The notes beneath the pieces are model-generated. The model saw only the letters and a list, made by a program, of their open reading frames with translations. It ran no database searches and had not been told where the DNA came from. The translations under genes were made by a program, and so were the position numbers. Below, in pieces: positions 1 to 7,617 of a DNA stretch of 41,552 nt (within the stretch, counting starts at the first letter, position 1; the number at the start of each line of letters is the position of its first letter). Source of the DNA: Chloroflexota bacterium (lineage in GTDB: Bacteria; Chloroflexota; Anaerolineae; Aggregatilineales; Phototrophicaceae); assembly GCA_026707745.1 (NCBI GenBank), contig JAPOWG010000102.1, positions 1 to 41,552 on the forward strand. The letters run 5' to 3'.

Positions 1-24
1 CAGCTATCCTCGCGCAGGTCAATT

Positions 25-51
25 CCCCCTCCCTCTTTATGGGGGAGGGGG
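25..51 (-). terminator. GC-rich hairpin after the sugar-binding protein gene
   Basis: A 9-bp inverted repeat (CCCCCTCCC with GGGAGGGGG, 9-nt loop) begins about 18 nt beyond the stop of the minus-strand binding-protein gene. No T-tract follows it, so it may be a weak terminator or simply a dispersed GC-rich intergenic repeat. Confidence 0.35.
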
Positions 52-68
52 CTAGGGGGTGGGGGTTC

Positions 69-1370
69 TTACCCCGTTATATCGAAGGCGGTGCCTTCCG
101 CGACGGATTTGTCCATCTCAGCCTGCATGTTGGCGGCATGTTCCTCCGCCGTGCGCCGGCCAGCCGCGACCTCGGGCAAGCCTTCCCACATCACGGTGGT
201 GAAGTGCGCCGCCGTCAGAATGTCGACGTGGTAGCCGACCGGTCCCGTCCAATTCGAGACCAGGGTGGTGAAGTCGGCGTAGACCGGCGGCAAGTCGTAC
301 TGGCTATAGTCGATGCCGCTGAGCACGGGCAGCAGCTTGGCATCGAGCCAAAGCGGCAGCGCCTCTTCCGATACGAAGTAATCCAGCAGCGCCAGCGTCT
401 CTTCCGGATGCTCGGTGTCCCCGATGACGACCCAGGTGCCGCCCAAGCTCATCTTGAAGGCGCCCGGCTTGCCCTCAAATGGCGGATAAGCCATGAAGCC
501 GATGTCATCGACGATCAAGTACTGGAAAGTCAGGAACTGCATCGCCCAGGTGCTCATCTGCATCATAGGCGCCTGGCTCGAGTAGAAGAGCATATTGCCT
601 TCCAGGAAGCCGAGGCCGCCGGCGTCATCGCTGAAGCAGCCCGCGTCGACCATGTCGCCAGCGACAACATTCATCGCGTGTACGATCCCGGGATCGGTCC
701 AGGGGTGCTCGCCTGAGATCGCCGCAGCGACCATGTCCGGTCCGACCCAGTTTTGCAGGATCGGATACCAATTGTGCGTCAGCGCCATGCCATTGATGTC
801 GGCCCAGCCGGCCGCCATCGGCACGTCATAGCCGCGCTCGCGGAAGGTCCCGCAGAGCGCCATCAGTTCGTCCATGTTCGCCGGCGGCTCCAAGCCTTCT
901 TCGGCGAAGATGGTCTTGTTCCAATACAAGCCGCCGCCTTCGAGCTCGTGACCGACGCCATATACGCTGCCATCGAAAGTGGTGAAGGCGCGCGATGTCG
1001 GCACGAGGCGGTCGTCCCAGCCGTACATTTCATAAGCATCGTCTAGCGGATAGAGCAGGCCCGCGGTCGCCAGGATGCCCATATAGCCCGGACCGGCATC
1101 GTAATACATGATGTCGGGACCTTCTCCCGCCTCAATCGAAGTCTTGGCGATGTCGCGCAAGACTTCCCAGCCGATCACTTCGCGCACGACATCAACGCCG
1201 GGGTTGGCCGCCTCGAAATTCTCGATGATCTGATTGATGACCACTTCAGCCCCAGGGCTTTGAGGCTCGTCCCAATAGACGATGGTCACCATGTCGTCGG
1301 CGACTGCCGTGCCCAAAAGGGTGAGCACCAAAACTAAGGCAACGAAGCTCAATACAGTTTTGTAACTCAT
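69..1370 (-). CDS. ABC transporter extracellular sugar-binding protein (family 1)
   Basis: This 433-aa protein looks like a family 1 (MalE/UgpB type) solute-binding protein that captures carbohydrates outside the membrane and delivers them to an ABC importer. Residues 1 to about 25 form a Sec signal peptide with a hydrophobic core and an A-x-A-like end before DD; there is no lipobox cysteine, which is slightly unusual for a monoderm-like lineage. The mature part has the family's usual length and Trp/Tyr/Gly-rich ligand-lobe segments (for example IVYWDEPQSPG near the N terminus and GLYWNKTIFAEEGLEPP in the middle). The ATG is preceded by GGAGGAG. The permease genes are not visible and would lie beyond the left edge, if linked. 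The substrate is not predictable from sequence, but the alpha-galactosidase and sulfatase genes elsewhere in the window fit a sugar-scavenging lifestyle. Confidence 0.88.
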   Translation of the reverse strand: MSYKTVLSFVALVLVLTLLGTAVADDMVTIVYWDEPQSPGAEVVINQIIENFEAANPGVDVVREVIGWEVLRDIAKTSIEAGEGPDIMYYDAGPGYMGILATAGLLYPLDDAYEMYGWDDRLVPTSRAFTTFDGSVYGVGHELEGGGLYWNKTIFAEEGLEPPANMDELMALCGTFRERGYDVPMAAGWADINGMALTHNWYPILQNWVGPDMVAAAISGEHPWTDPGIVHAMNVVAGDMVDAGCFSDDAGGLGFLEGNMLFYSSQAPMMQMSTWAMQFLTFQYLIVDDIGFMAYPPFEGKPGAFKMSLGGTWVVIGDTEHPEETLALLDYFVSEEALPLWLDAKLLPVLSGIDYSQYDLPPVYADFTTLVSNWTGPVGYHVDILTAAHFTTVMWEGLPEVAAGRRTAEEHAANMQAEMDKSVAEGTAFDITG

Positions 1371-1477
1371 CTTTCTTCTCCTCCAGTAATCTGTACCAAG
1401 CTGAGTAAGATGCGCTTGGCTTCACTTTTGGATACTATCTTAACCGACGCCCCTTCGGACTGTGATTTGGACTAGCG

Positions 1478-1510
1478 GCGGACATCAAGCGGACATCAAT
1501 AGGACATGAT
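1478..1510 (+). repeat. Tandem 11-bp repeats just upstream of the response-regulator start
   Basis: GCGGACATCAA occurs twice in tandem (1478-1488, 1489-1499) and a third degenerate unit (TAGGACATGAT) runs into the start codon at 1506. The rest of the 135-bp divergent region shows no clear sigma-70 hexamers. Direct repeats here could be a response-regulator binding site or the remnant of slippage. Confidence 0.45.
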
Positions 1511-2735
1511 TACGGAGATCGACCGCTCTGCCTTTGCACATGAACTGCGCGCGGCACTGACGCGCTTGTACGATCCGGCCGCCCTGCGCGACAGCCGGCT
1601 GATCGCGTTCCTCGGCTTGGAGACCCGCGCCGACGCCATCGTTGCGCTGCGGCGCCTCTTGCTGGAAACCATTGAATCGCTCCGCCCGGGCGATGACGTG
1701 CCGGCTCAATCAAGGTCCTGGCGCTATTATCATATCCTGCACGGTCGCTTTACGGAACAGCTTACACAGTTCGAGGTCGGCAACGATCTGGGTTTGAGCG
1801 TGCGCCAGTTGCGCCGGCAGGAAAAACGGGCGCTGGCTGTGCTGGCGGACAAGATCTGGACGCGCTACAAGCTGGAAAGCGCCGAGCCAGCGAGCGCGCA
1901 AGGACCAGCGGAGCTCGGTCGTGAAGACGAGTTGGCTTGGTCGCAAGCCGCTTTCTCCCGCGAATCCGTCGAAGTTGAGGCGCTGATTCGTTCGGCTCTG
2001 GATACGGCCGAGCCGATGCTTCAGTCATCGGCTGTTGAGCTCGTGTACGAGCCGAGCGGAGGGCTGCCGAAGCTGGCGGTTCAACTGGTACCAACGCGGC
2101 AGGCGCTTCTGAACATCCTCACGGTTGCGCTGGACTGGCTGGACGAGGGGCGGCTCGTCCTTCGCGCCGAGCATCAGCCGGGCGTCCGACATGTGTCGGT
2201 ATCAGTCACCGGCTATGGCGTACTCGCGGCGGAGGCGGCTGAGATGGGGTCGGAGCGATTAAGGGTGGCGCGCGAACTGGTCGGTTTCTCCGGCGGATCG
2301 CTTCATCACCATACTGAACCGGCCGGCGATCAAGTCTGCGTATTGCGACTCACGCTGCCGACAGACGTGCGGATTTCCGTGCTGGCGATCGATGACAATC
2401 CCGATACGCTGCAACTCCTTCAGCGTTACACCGCCGACACGCGTTACCGCCTCCAGTGCGAAAGCGATCCCGTGCGCTCGCTGGCGCTGGCAGAAGAGAC
2501 CATGCCCGATATCATCCTGCTGGATGTGCTGCTGCAAGACATTGATGGCTGGGAACTGCTCGGGCGTTTTCGCGCCCATCCTCAACTCGGCGATAAGCCC
2601 GTCATCGTCTGCACCATTTTGCCGCAGCGCGATCTGGCGCTAAGCCTGGGCGCCGCCGGCTTCTTGAGCAAGCCCCTCAGCCAGCGGGGTCTCCTGTCCG
2701 TACTCGATGCCCAGGTTGACCGGCTGCACGGATAA
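1506..2735 (+). CDS. Response regulator with N-terminal helical domain and C-terminal receiver
   Basis: This 409-aa protein ends in a clear CheY-like receiver domain (about 288-409) with acidic residues D296/D297, the phospho-acceptor D340 in LLDVLL, T370 and the conserved K389 in SKPL. Residues 1-125 are helical, Arg/Leu rich, and include a short stretch resembling a helix-turn-helix (NDLGLSVRQLRRQEKRAL, about 93-110), so it may bind DNA. The middle (about 150-285) looks like a degenerate kinase ATPase-type domain lacking clear N, G1 and G2 boxes. A receiver at the C terminus is the reverse of the usual order. Its last 32 codons overlap the end of the convergent hybrid kinase gene, which is its likely partner. 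The start is the first ATG after the direct repeats; a Shine-Dalgarno motif is poor (AGGAC only 0-2 nt away). Confidence 0.8.
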   Translation: MITEIDRSAFAHELRAALTRLYDPAALRDSRLIAFLGLETRADAIVALRRLLLETIESLRPGDDVPAQSRSWRYYHILHGRFTEQLTQFEVGNDLGLSVRQLRRQEKRALAVLADKIWTRYKLESAEPASAQGPAELGREDELAWSQAAFSRESVEVEALIRSALDTAEPMLQSSAVELVYEPSGGLPKLAVQLVPTRQALLNILTVALDWLDEGRLVLRAEHQPGVRHVSVSVTGYGVLAAEAAEMGSERLRVARELVGFSGGSLHHHTEPAGDQVCVLRLTLPTDVRISVLAIDDNPDTLQLLQRYTADTRYRLQCESDPVRSLALAEETMPDIILLDVLLQDIDGWELLGRFRAHPQLGDKPVIVCTILPQRDLALSLGAAGFLSKPLSQRGLLSVLDAQVDRLHG

Positions 2736-4907
2736 GGTTTTGACCAGCGCTTCAATAGAGGCCAAAAGCCGGGGCATGGCGATGCCGTCGCCGCGAATCA
2801 CCGCCAGCGACTTGCTCACGATGGGCTGGCCTGAGGGATCGCGGGCCGATGTGACTACGATGGGGATATCCCGCAGCGCCGGGTCCCCCCGCATCTCGGC
2901 GATCAACTGAAAGCCGTCCATTTCCGGCATGATCAAATCCGTCAGGACGACATCGGGCCGCTGTTCGCGCAGAATCCGACGGGCTTGTCCCACGCTAGTG
3001 GCCCGCAGCACGCGGTAGTCCCGGCCCGCCGACGCCAGCATGCGCCGGAAGAGCCGCAGGACATCGGGCTCGTCATCTACCACCAAAATGGTCTTGCCAT
3101 CCAAGTGGAGGCGATCCAGAGCAGCGAGCAGTTCTTCGCGCGAGATTGGTTTGATCAGGTAATCCTCCACCCCCAGGGATTCGGCGGCATCGCCTATGCC
3201 GGGCACAGAGCACACGACAGCCGGTAGCCCATAAGGCAGCGTGATCTCTCTCTCGATCCGCAGCAGATCTTCGCCCACAGAGGCCGCGTTGATCAGCAAT
3301 GCTTGCGCCGGCAGGCGCTCCACCTCGGCTATCGCCTCCTCCAGGCTGGCTGCCGGAATCAGTTCGACATTGTGCAGGTAGCGGGCAAGCAGCCGGCTCA
3401 GCCCCCCGCCCTCTTCAAAGATGATAAGGCGCGGACGATCCCTTGGCTTGGGCAAAGACGGTATGTGAGGCTTTTCGACATAGGTTGAATAGGGCGAAAA
3501 CCAGCGCATCAACTCCCCATCGTCCGGCGGGATAGCCTCCGCGACCGGCAGACGGAATAAGAATGTGGCGCCCTGCCCCGGCTCGCTCTCCAGCCACATC
3601 CGACCCTTGTGCAGCTCCACAAAGTGCTTGCTGATGCTCAATCCCAAGCCGCTGCTGCCCCAGTGACTGTGGATGGACCCGTCCAATTGCTGAAAAGGCT
3701 TGAAGACCTCGTCCATTTCCTCAGCCTTAATGCCGGGACCGGTATCGGCAACGCTGACGATCACTTGATCGCCTTCCTGCCTTGCCGCCACCCGCACGCC
3801 GCCCTGATCGGTAAAGCGTCCGGCATTGCTCAGCAGGTTGAGCAATACCTGTCTGATGCGAATGCGGTCGCAGTGGAGTTGCGGTAGATCCTTCGGTATC
3901 TCCGTTTGCAGGGACAAACCCTTCGAGTCGAAGAGCGGGCGCACGGCGGTCTCGGCCGCAGCGACGATCTCGGCCAGCGTCACCGGTTCCTTCATCAAGG
4001 CCATTTGGCCGGCGTCAATCTGGCTCAGGTCCAGCACATCGTCGATCAGGCTCGACAAATGTCGGCTGTTGCGCAACACAATCTCCAGGTCCGCCAGCAA
4101 GGACTGCGGGATATTGCGACCGTAGGTTTCGGGCGAATTCATCGCCATTTCGCTGAATCCAATGATCATGTTCAGCGGCGTACGCAGTTCATGGCTCACG
4201 TTCGCGACGAATTGCTCTTTCGAGCGCCGCGCTTCTTCCGCTTGCCGGCGCAGGTCATGCGCGAGGCGATTCAATTGGGTTAGCTGGAGATGGGCGTCTG
4301 TCAGATCATCCAATGCTTGCCGGAGTTGGAATTGATAATCGCGGCTGGCCTCGAGCGCCTCCCGGCTCTGGCTGTAACTCGCTTCGAACCATTGTCTGGC
4401 CAAGAGCAGCGGGCGTGATGTCAGCCAGACCAGCCAAACGATTCCCCAAATATGGATGATCGCCACATAGCGCAGAACGGGCTCTATCACCGGCGAAACA
4501 ATGAAACCGGAAATCAGCGTCAATGTACAAGCAATAGCGGTGGCGATACTGCCGGGCAGACCGATCAACACGGCGGTCAAACCCACCGGCAGAGCCAGGA
4601 AGACGACCGCTTCCGCCAGTCCGCTCCAGATGATCAGCATCATATTCACAGCGAAGCAGCTTATGACCAGCGCCCAAGAGGCAAGCAAATAGTGTGAGGC
4701 CTGCAGCAGCAGCCAGACGACGGCTGCCAATAGCAGCAGAATGACGCCGGGCAAGGTCGTGACGAGCGGATCCGGAAATGCCGACGCGACCACGTAGAGG
4801 GTGATGGCCGCCAGGAACAATCCGGTCAGCGACCACCATAGTGTGCTGCTTTTCACTTCTTCAATCTCTGCCCGGAGTCCGTCGACCCGAGTCGCCAATT
4901 CACCCAT
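2640..4907 (-). CDS. Membrane hybrid histidine kinase with two receiver domains
   Basis: The 755-aa protein has a short N-terminal coiled coil, about five to six membrane segments (roughly 22-165), a linker coiled coil (about 175-230), a HisKA domain with phospho-accepting H239 in VSHELRTPLN, an HATPase_c domain (NLLSNAGRFT, DTGPGIK, GSSGLGLSISK), then two C-terminal receiver-like domains. The first receiver is degenerate: the phospho-acceptor position reads LLINAASV, without Asp, although SLGVEDYLIKP keeps the Lys. The second has DDEPD and LTDLIMPEMDG and so can be phosphorylated, but where KP is expected it has MP. No periplasmic sensor domain is visible, so it probably senses something in or near the membrane. 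GGAGCACGATCA precedes the ATG. It overlaps the response-regulator gene tail to tail by 96 bp. Confidence 0.9.
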   Translation of the reverse strand: MGELATRVDGLRAEIEEVKSSTLWWSLTGLFLAAITLYVVASAFPDPLVTTLPGVILLLLAAVVWLLLQASHYLLASWALVISCFAVNMMLIIWSGLAEAVVFLALPVGLTAVLIGLPGSIATAIACTLTLISGFIVSPVIEPVLRYVAIIHIWGIVWLVWLTSRPLLLARQWFEASYSQSREALEASRDYQFQLRQALDDLTDAHLQLTQLNRLAHDLRRQAEEARRSKEQFVANVSHELRTPLNMIIGFSEMAMNSPETYGRNIPQSLLADLEIVLRNSRHLSSLIDDVLDLSQIDAGQMALMKEPVTLAEIVAAAETAVRPLFDSKGLSLQTEIPKDLPQLHCDRIRIRQVLLNLLSNAGRFTDQGGVRVAARQEGDQVIVSVADTGPGIKAEEMDEVFKPFQQLDGSIHSHWGSSGLGLSISKHFVELHKGRMWLESEPGQGATFLFRLPVAEAIPPDDGELMRWFSPYSTYVEKPHIPSLPKPRDRPRLIIFEEGGGLSRLLARYLHNVELIPAASLEEAIAEVERLPAQALLINAASVGEDLLRIEREITLPYGLPAVVCSVPGIGDAAESLGVEDYLIKPISREELLAALDRLHLDGKTILVVDDEPDVLRLFRRMLASAGRDYRVLRATSVGQARRILREQRPDVVLTDLIMPEMDGFQLIAEMRGDPALRDIPIVVTSARDPSGQPIVSKSLAVIRGDGIAMPRLLASIEALVKTLSVQPVNLGIEYGQETPLAEGLAQEAGGAQA

Positions 4908-5118
4908 TGATCGTGCTCCTCTCTGCTAAAGAGTCGATGTCGGGGCGTCACGGTTTTCTTCCGCCCGACACTTGACCTTGCGCGCTCTTCGAGCAAGAAA
5001 ACACATGCGAAGTTACTGATAGGATACATGCTGCGGGGCAACAAGTCGAATCAGTCGGGACTCAGGACAATCGCTTCAAAATCAATATATGTCGAATGTG
5101 ACATGCATCTAAGAAAAT
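4908..5118. other. Intergenic region between kinase start and island terminator
   Basis: No credible gene. It must hold the kinase promoter (minus strand) but I cannot point to convincing -35/-10 hexamers. It is the left border of the phage-derived island; no direct repeat, tRNA gene or integrase that would mark an attachment site is visible. Confidence 0.5.
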
Positions 5119-5149
5119 GGTAGGGGCGACTCCGTGAGTCGCCCCTACC
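5119..5149 (-). terminator. Strong intrinsic terminator of the leftward phage-like island
   Basis: A perfect 14-bp inverted repeat (GGTAGGGGCGACTC / GAGTCGCCCCTACC) with a 3-nt loop lies 62 nt beyond the endolysin stop codon; on the minus strand it is followed by ATTTTCTT. This is the only textbook terminator on the left side and marks the end of the leftward transcription unit. The stem sequence (GTAGGGGCGAC) also recurs in fragments elsewhere in the window, so it may also be a dispersed palindromic repeat. Confidence 0.7.
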
Positions 5150-5211
5150 AAGCTGTCAGGTGGTTGTTGTTCCTTATTTCAAATGAATTGGATACACCGC
5201 CGGAACTTTTG

Positions 5212-6750
5212 TCAGAGTGTCCACCAGCCTCTCTCCGAAATGAATTCGGCCGGATCGACGTAATTCCTTTTGATTTCCGCTGGATTATTGGCTGACCACC
5301 AAGAGGGATTGACTTGCCACAGAGAGGTCTTGCACATGTCAAAGTGCAAATGGGCGTTAAACTGTTCTTTGTGTCCCCGACCGATTGTACCGAGAAGCGC
5401 TCCTCTGCTACAGTTTTCGCCCTTCCTGATACTGGCTGCGATGTTCTTCAAGTGCCCATAGCGAGACCACATGCCGTCAGGATGTCTGATAACAACCAGA
5501 TTCCCCCAGGAACCGGCGCCGACGCCGGCGAAGATGATCAGCCCGTCCGCAATCGAATAGACGGGTAAACCTTCATCGACATCATCACAGCGGTTGATAT
5601 CCAACCCGGTGTGCATCTGGCCTTTGAATTTGGTATGTTGGTAGATTTCTCCGTGGTCAATCGCGGAACACCAACCCCGTGGCAAAACGGCTCTGGCAGC
5701 CGGGTCTACGGGCGATCCATAGGCCAACTGTCTGGCGCCGGCCTTCTGTCTGGAGGGCATCGTTTGCGGTTCACCTCGAACATGTAACAGCTCTTCGGGT
5801 AAAGGCACCGTGACATTGATGGCTCCCAGATGTACGACGCCATTGGCTTGCTTCTCAAAGGTCATGTCACGCTCAAAAGCGAGGTTTTCAAACCACTCGT
5901 AGCGCTCTCGCAAGCGGTCTTGAATATGCTGAGGCAGATCCGCCGGCTGCGCTTCGCGTTCCTTCATGCGCTCAAGCGCAAAGTGCTGAAAGTATAGAAC
6001 TTCGTCATTGAAGAGTGCGGGCAGGTAAGGTTTGATGTATCGACCATCAGCTTTGATGACATCAAGCCCCAAATCGACCTCGGTGCGTTTCAGGATTTCA
6101 TGAGTCAAGCCATGATCGACTGCGGCATCCATAATCATGAGCTTGCCGAGCGGGGAACGGATTCCCCTGGGTTCAATTGACAGCCTCATGACAGTCTGCA
6201 GGAAGTCGCGCGCGATGTGCAATTGAGCGGCTCGCATGTGCCGATCGTTCGCCTTTGCAGCATACCAGGACAGCGATAGGAGTTGATTCGAATGCGCTTT
6301 ACTGGTCCGGTCGAAATAGTTATCCAGGACCTGCTGGAGCCGCACCCCCTTGAAGCCGAAAAGGCCGTACTCCAGCGGGTCGGGATTGATGACACCCCAG
6401 CTATTGCCTTGCCAGGCGCTGATGACAGCAATTGCGAAGTCGAGGAAACTCTCGATACTCGATATTGCGCTGACCGGTTCACCCGCTTTGCTTTCGGCGC
6501 TATCTTCGCTTGATCCGCCGGGTCCAGCTTTAACCGCCGAATCATCACCCAGTACGTTTTGCCCAGCGGTCATCTTTTCGATGGCCGAGGAGGCAATGAG
6601 ACTGTCCCGTCTCATTGCCTCCAGGGTTTCTTGGGCGGCTTTAATGCCCTTCAGCGTCTTGTCAATGGAATCGATCAGCGTTCTGTTATGCTCGGCAATC
6701 CGCGCCAGCGCCAGCTTGAGTTGTTCTTGCTCACGCGGCGTCAGATTCAT
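5212..6750 (-). CDS. Endolysin: chitosanase/lysozyme-like domain plus M23 peptidase
   Basis: This 512-aa protein would degrade cell-wall peptidoglycan. The C-terminal domain (about 345-512) is an M23 (LytM/lysostaphin) metallopeptidase with the zinc motifs H380-x3-D384 (HTGLD) and H467-x-H469 (HLH), plus H433 in RYGHLK. Residues about 85-330 resemble the GH46 chitosanase/lysozyme-like fold: DPLEYGLFGFKG, a long helical core, and SPLGKLMIMDAAVDHG, which matches that family's Asp-Ala-Ala-x-x-His-Gly block; this second assignment is inference. The N terminus (1-60) is a coiled coil starting at MNLTPREQ; this ATG, with GAGGG upstream, overlaps the holin gene by 20 bp. There is no signal peptide, so release would depend on the adjacent holin. 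It is the last gene before the island terminator. Confidence 0.82.
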   Translation of the reverse strand: MNLTPREQEQLKLALARIAEHNRTLIDSIDKTLKGIKAAQETLEAMRRDSLIASSAIEKMTAGQNVLGDDSAVKAGPGGSSEDSAESKAGEPVSAISSIESFLDFAIAVISAWQGNSWGVINPDPLEYGLFGFKGVRLQQVLDNYFDRTSKAHSNQLLSLSWYAAKANDRHMRAAQLHIARDFLQTVMRLSIEPRGIRSPLGKLMIMDAAVDHGLTHEILKRTEVDLGLDVIKADGRYIKPYLPALFNDEVLYFQHFALERMKEREAQPADLPQHIQDRLRERYEWFENLAFERDMTFEKQANGVVHLGAINVTVPLPEELLHVRGEPQTMPSRQKAGARQLAYGSPVDPAARAVLPRGWCSAIDHGEIYQHTKFKGQMHTGLDINRCDDVDEGLPVYSIADGLIIFAGVGAGSWGNLVVIRHPDGMWSRYGHLKNIAASIRKGENCSRGALLGTIGRGHKEQFNAHLHFDMCKTSLWQVNPSWWSANNPAEIKRNYVDPAEFISERGWWTL

Positions 6751-6982
6751 CGATTCCCTCGTCCGCAGGCGACGCGGTGTTCTTGGCGAGCTCGCGATCT
6801 TCGATGATATAGCCGCCAACCAGGGTGACGCAGATCGTCGTAATGGTGGGCGCCAATACATTAAGATGCTCTTCGAGCTCCGGCCGAGAGGCGGCGATCA
6901 GCAAGGTGATGATGCTGATGATCGCCGACCAAAATCGCCGTGATTGCAAAAGTCTGCGTGGTGCTGTTTTGCTCTTATCCAT
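6731..6982 (-). CDS. Holin-like small membrane protein
   Basis: An 83-aa protein with a basic N terminus (MDKSKTAPRRLLQSRRFW), two hydrophobic segments (about 19-37 and 50-67) and a charged, acidic C-terminal tail. This is the size and topology of phage holins, and RRFWSAIISI resembles the first helix of several phage holin families. It overlaps the upstream coiled-coil gene by 8 bp and the endolysin gene by 20 bp, so the three are translationally coupled as a lysis cassette. Start chosen at the ATG with AAGGAGAAGG just upstream rather than an earlier in-frame ATG. Its role would be to form membrane lesions releasing the endolysin. Confidence 0.75.
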   Translation of the reverse strand: MDKSKTAPRRLLQSRRFWSAIISIITLLIAASRPELEEHLNVLAPTITTICVTLVGGYIIEDRELAKNTASPADEGIDESDAA

Positions 6983-7373
6983 TTTCCTTCTCCTTGTGAT
7001 TGAGTCTTTCAAGTTCGGCAATACGATCTTTGAGCGTCTGATTTTCGGTGCGCAGAGCGACGAGCTCCGCTTTCATGGCGATGCGCTCTTCTAGCAGCTT
7101 GCGAATCGTCTTCTTGTTTTCCCTCACCTCCTCCTCCATGATGCGAAAGACGCTGTTCTCTTGCAGCAGGTGCTGATCGACCATGCGATGAATGAGCTCG
7201 GCCTGGCCGACATCGAGTTGATGTTCGGCTTCGATCCTGTCGACGCTAATGTCAGCTTTGCGAGAACTGCGCTTGAACACATCGCTAAAATGATTAAATA
7301 CAGCGACAATGCTGCCGCCGAGCGCTGCCATAATCGGGAGTTTGACTTCATCCGGCAAATCGTTGAGATCCAC
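6975..7373 (-). CDS. Small membrane-associated coiled-coil protein of the lysis cassette
   Basis: About 132 aa from a GTG start (VDLNDLPDE), chosen because AGGA lies about 6 nt upstream; no ATG with a ribosome site exists and a TTG at 7430 is an alternative. Residues 12-30 (KLPIMAALGGSIVAVFNHF) are a moderately hydrophobic segment; from about residue 75 to the end (EEEVRENKKTIRKLL..IAELERLN) the protein is a strong coiled coil. Position directly before holin and endolysin suggests a lysis accessory (spanin-like or anti-holin-like), but no family is recognised. Structured element 1 lies about 80 nt upstream of the GTG. Confidence 0.6.
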   Translation of the reverse strand: MDLNDLPDEVKLPIMAALGGSIVAVFNHFSDVFKRSSRKADISVDRIEAEHQLDVGQAELIHRMVDQHLLQENSVFRIMEEEVRENKKTIRKLLEERIAMKAELVALRTENQTLKDRIAELERLNHKEKENG

Positions 7374-7453
7374 AGTTGTCCTATTCCATGTCCATTGGTC
7401 GATAAAACGTACGCCGCGCCAAGTTTGCAAATTCCGGAATGCTAATCCTCGTC

Positions 7454-7526
7454 AAACATCAAACTGATTTGCGAATCAGCGGGATGAGGCTCGCCCTGTC
7501 ACAAGCCGCCTCATCTCGCTGAACGG
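7454..7526 (-). promoter_or_regulatory. Structured leader element 1 of 8 (H-type pseudoknot)
   Basis: Minus strand. Stem arms 7508-7521 and 7477-7490 pair over 13 of 14 positions (CAGCGAGATGAGGC type); the 17-nt loop 7491-7507 reads GGCTTGTGACAGGGCGA. TTGTGA in the loop can pair with TCGCAA at 7469-7474 (one G-T wobble). It ends in TTGATGTTT. Next gene: lysis-cassette coiled-coil protein. Subfamily with element 2. Confidence 0.8.
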
Positions 7527-7533
7527 TTGGTGA

Positions 7534-7590
7534 TTAACGCTTTCCCTTGTCTTGGCCGCAATCAATTGCGACTGTTTCTGTTGTTGTCAT
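7534..7590 (-). CDS. 18-codon ORF with strong ribosome site after WD40 copy A
   Basis: MTTTETVAIDCGQDKGKR, preceded by GGAGGAAGGAT directly before the ATG. The same leader (GGAGGA..AGGATATGACA) follows WD40 copy B, where it begins a different short reading frame, so this is a conserved start site whose original gene may have been replaced. It could encode a small peptide or be the 5' remnant of a lost gene. Confidence 0.35.
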   Translation of the reverse strand: MTTTETVAIDCGQDKGKR

Positions 7591-7617
7591 ATCCTTCCTC
7601 CACAAATGAATGAACCA

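Noticed and set aside
5119..5149. Insertion-sequence end or attachment site
   Set aside because: Perfect hairpin followed by T-rich sequence after the last gene is better explained as a terminator, and no matching copy flanks the right border.
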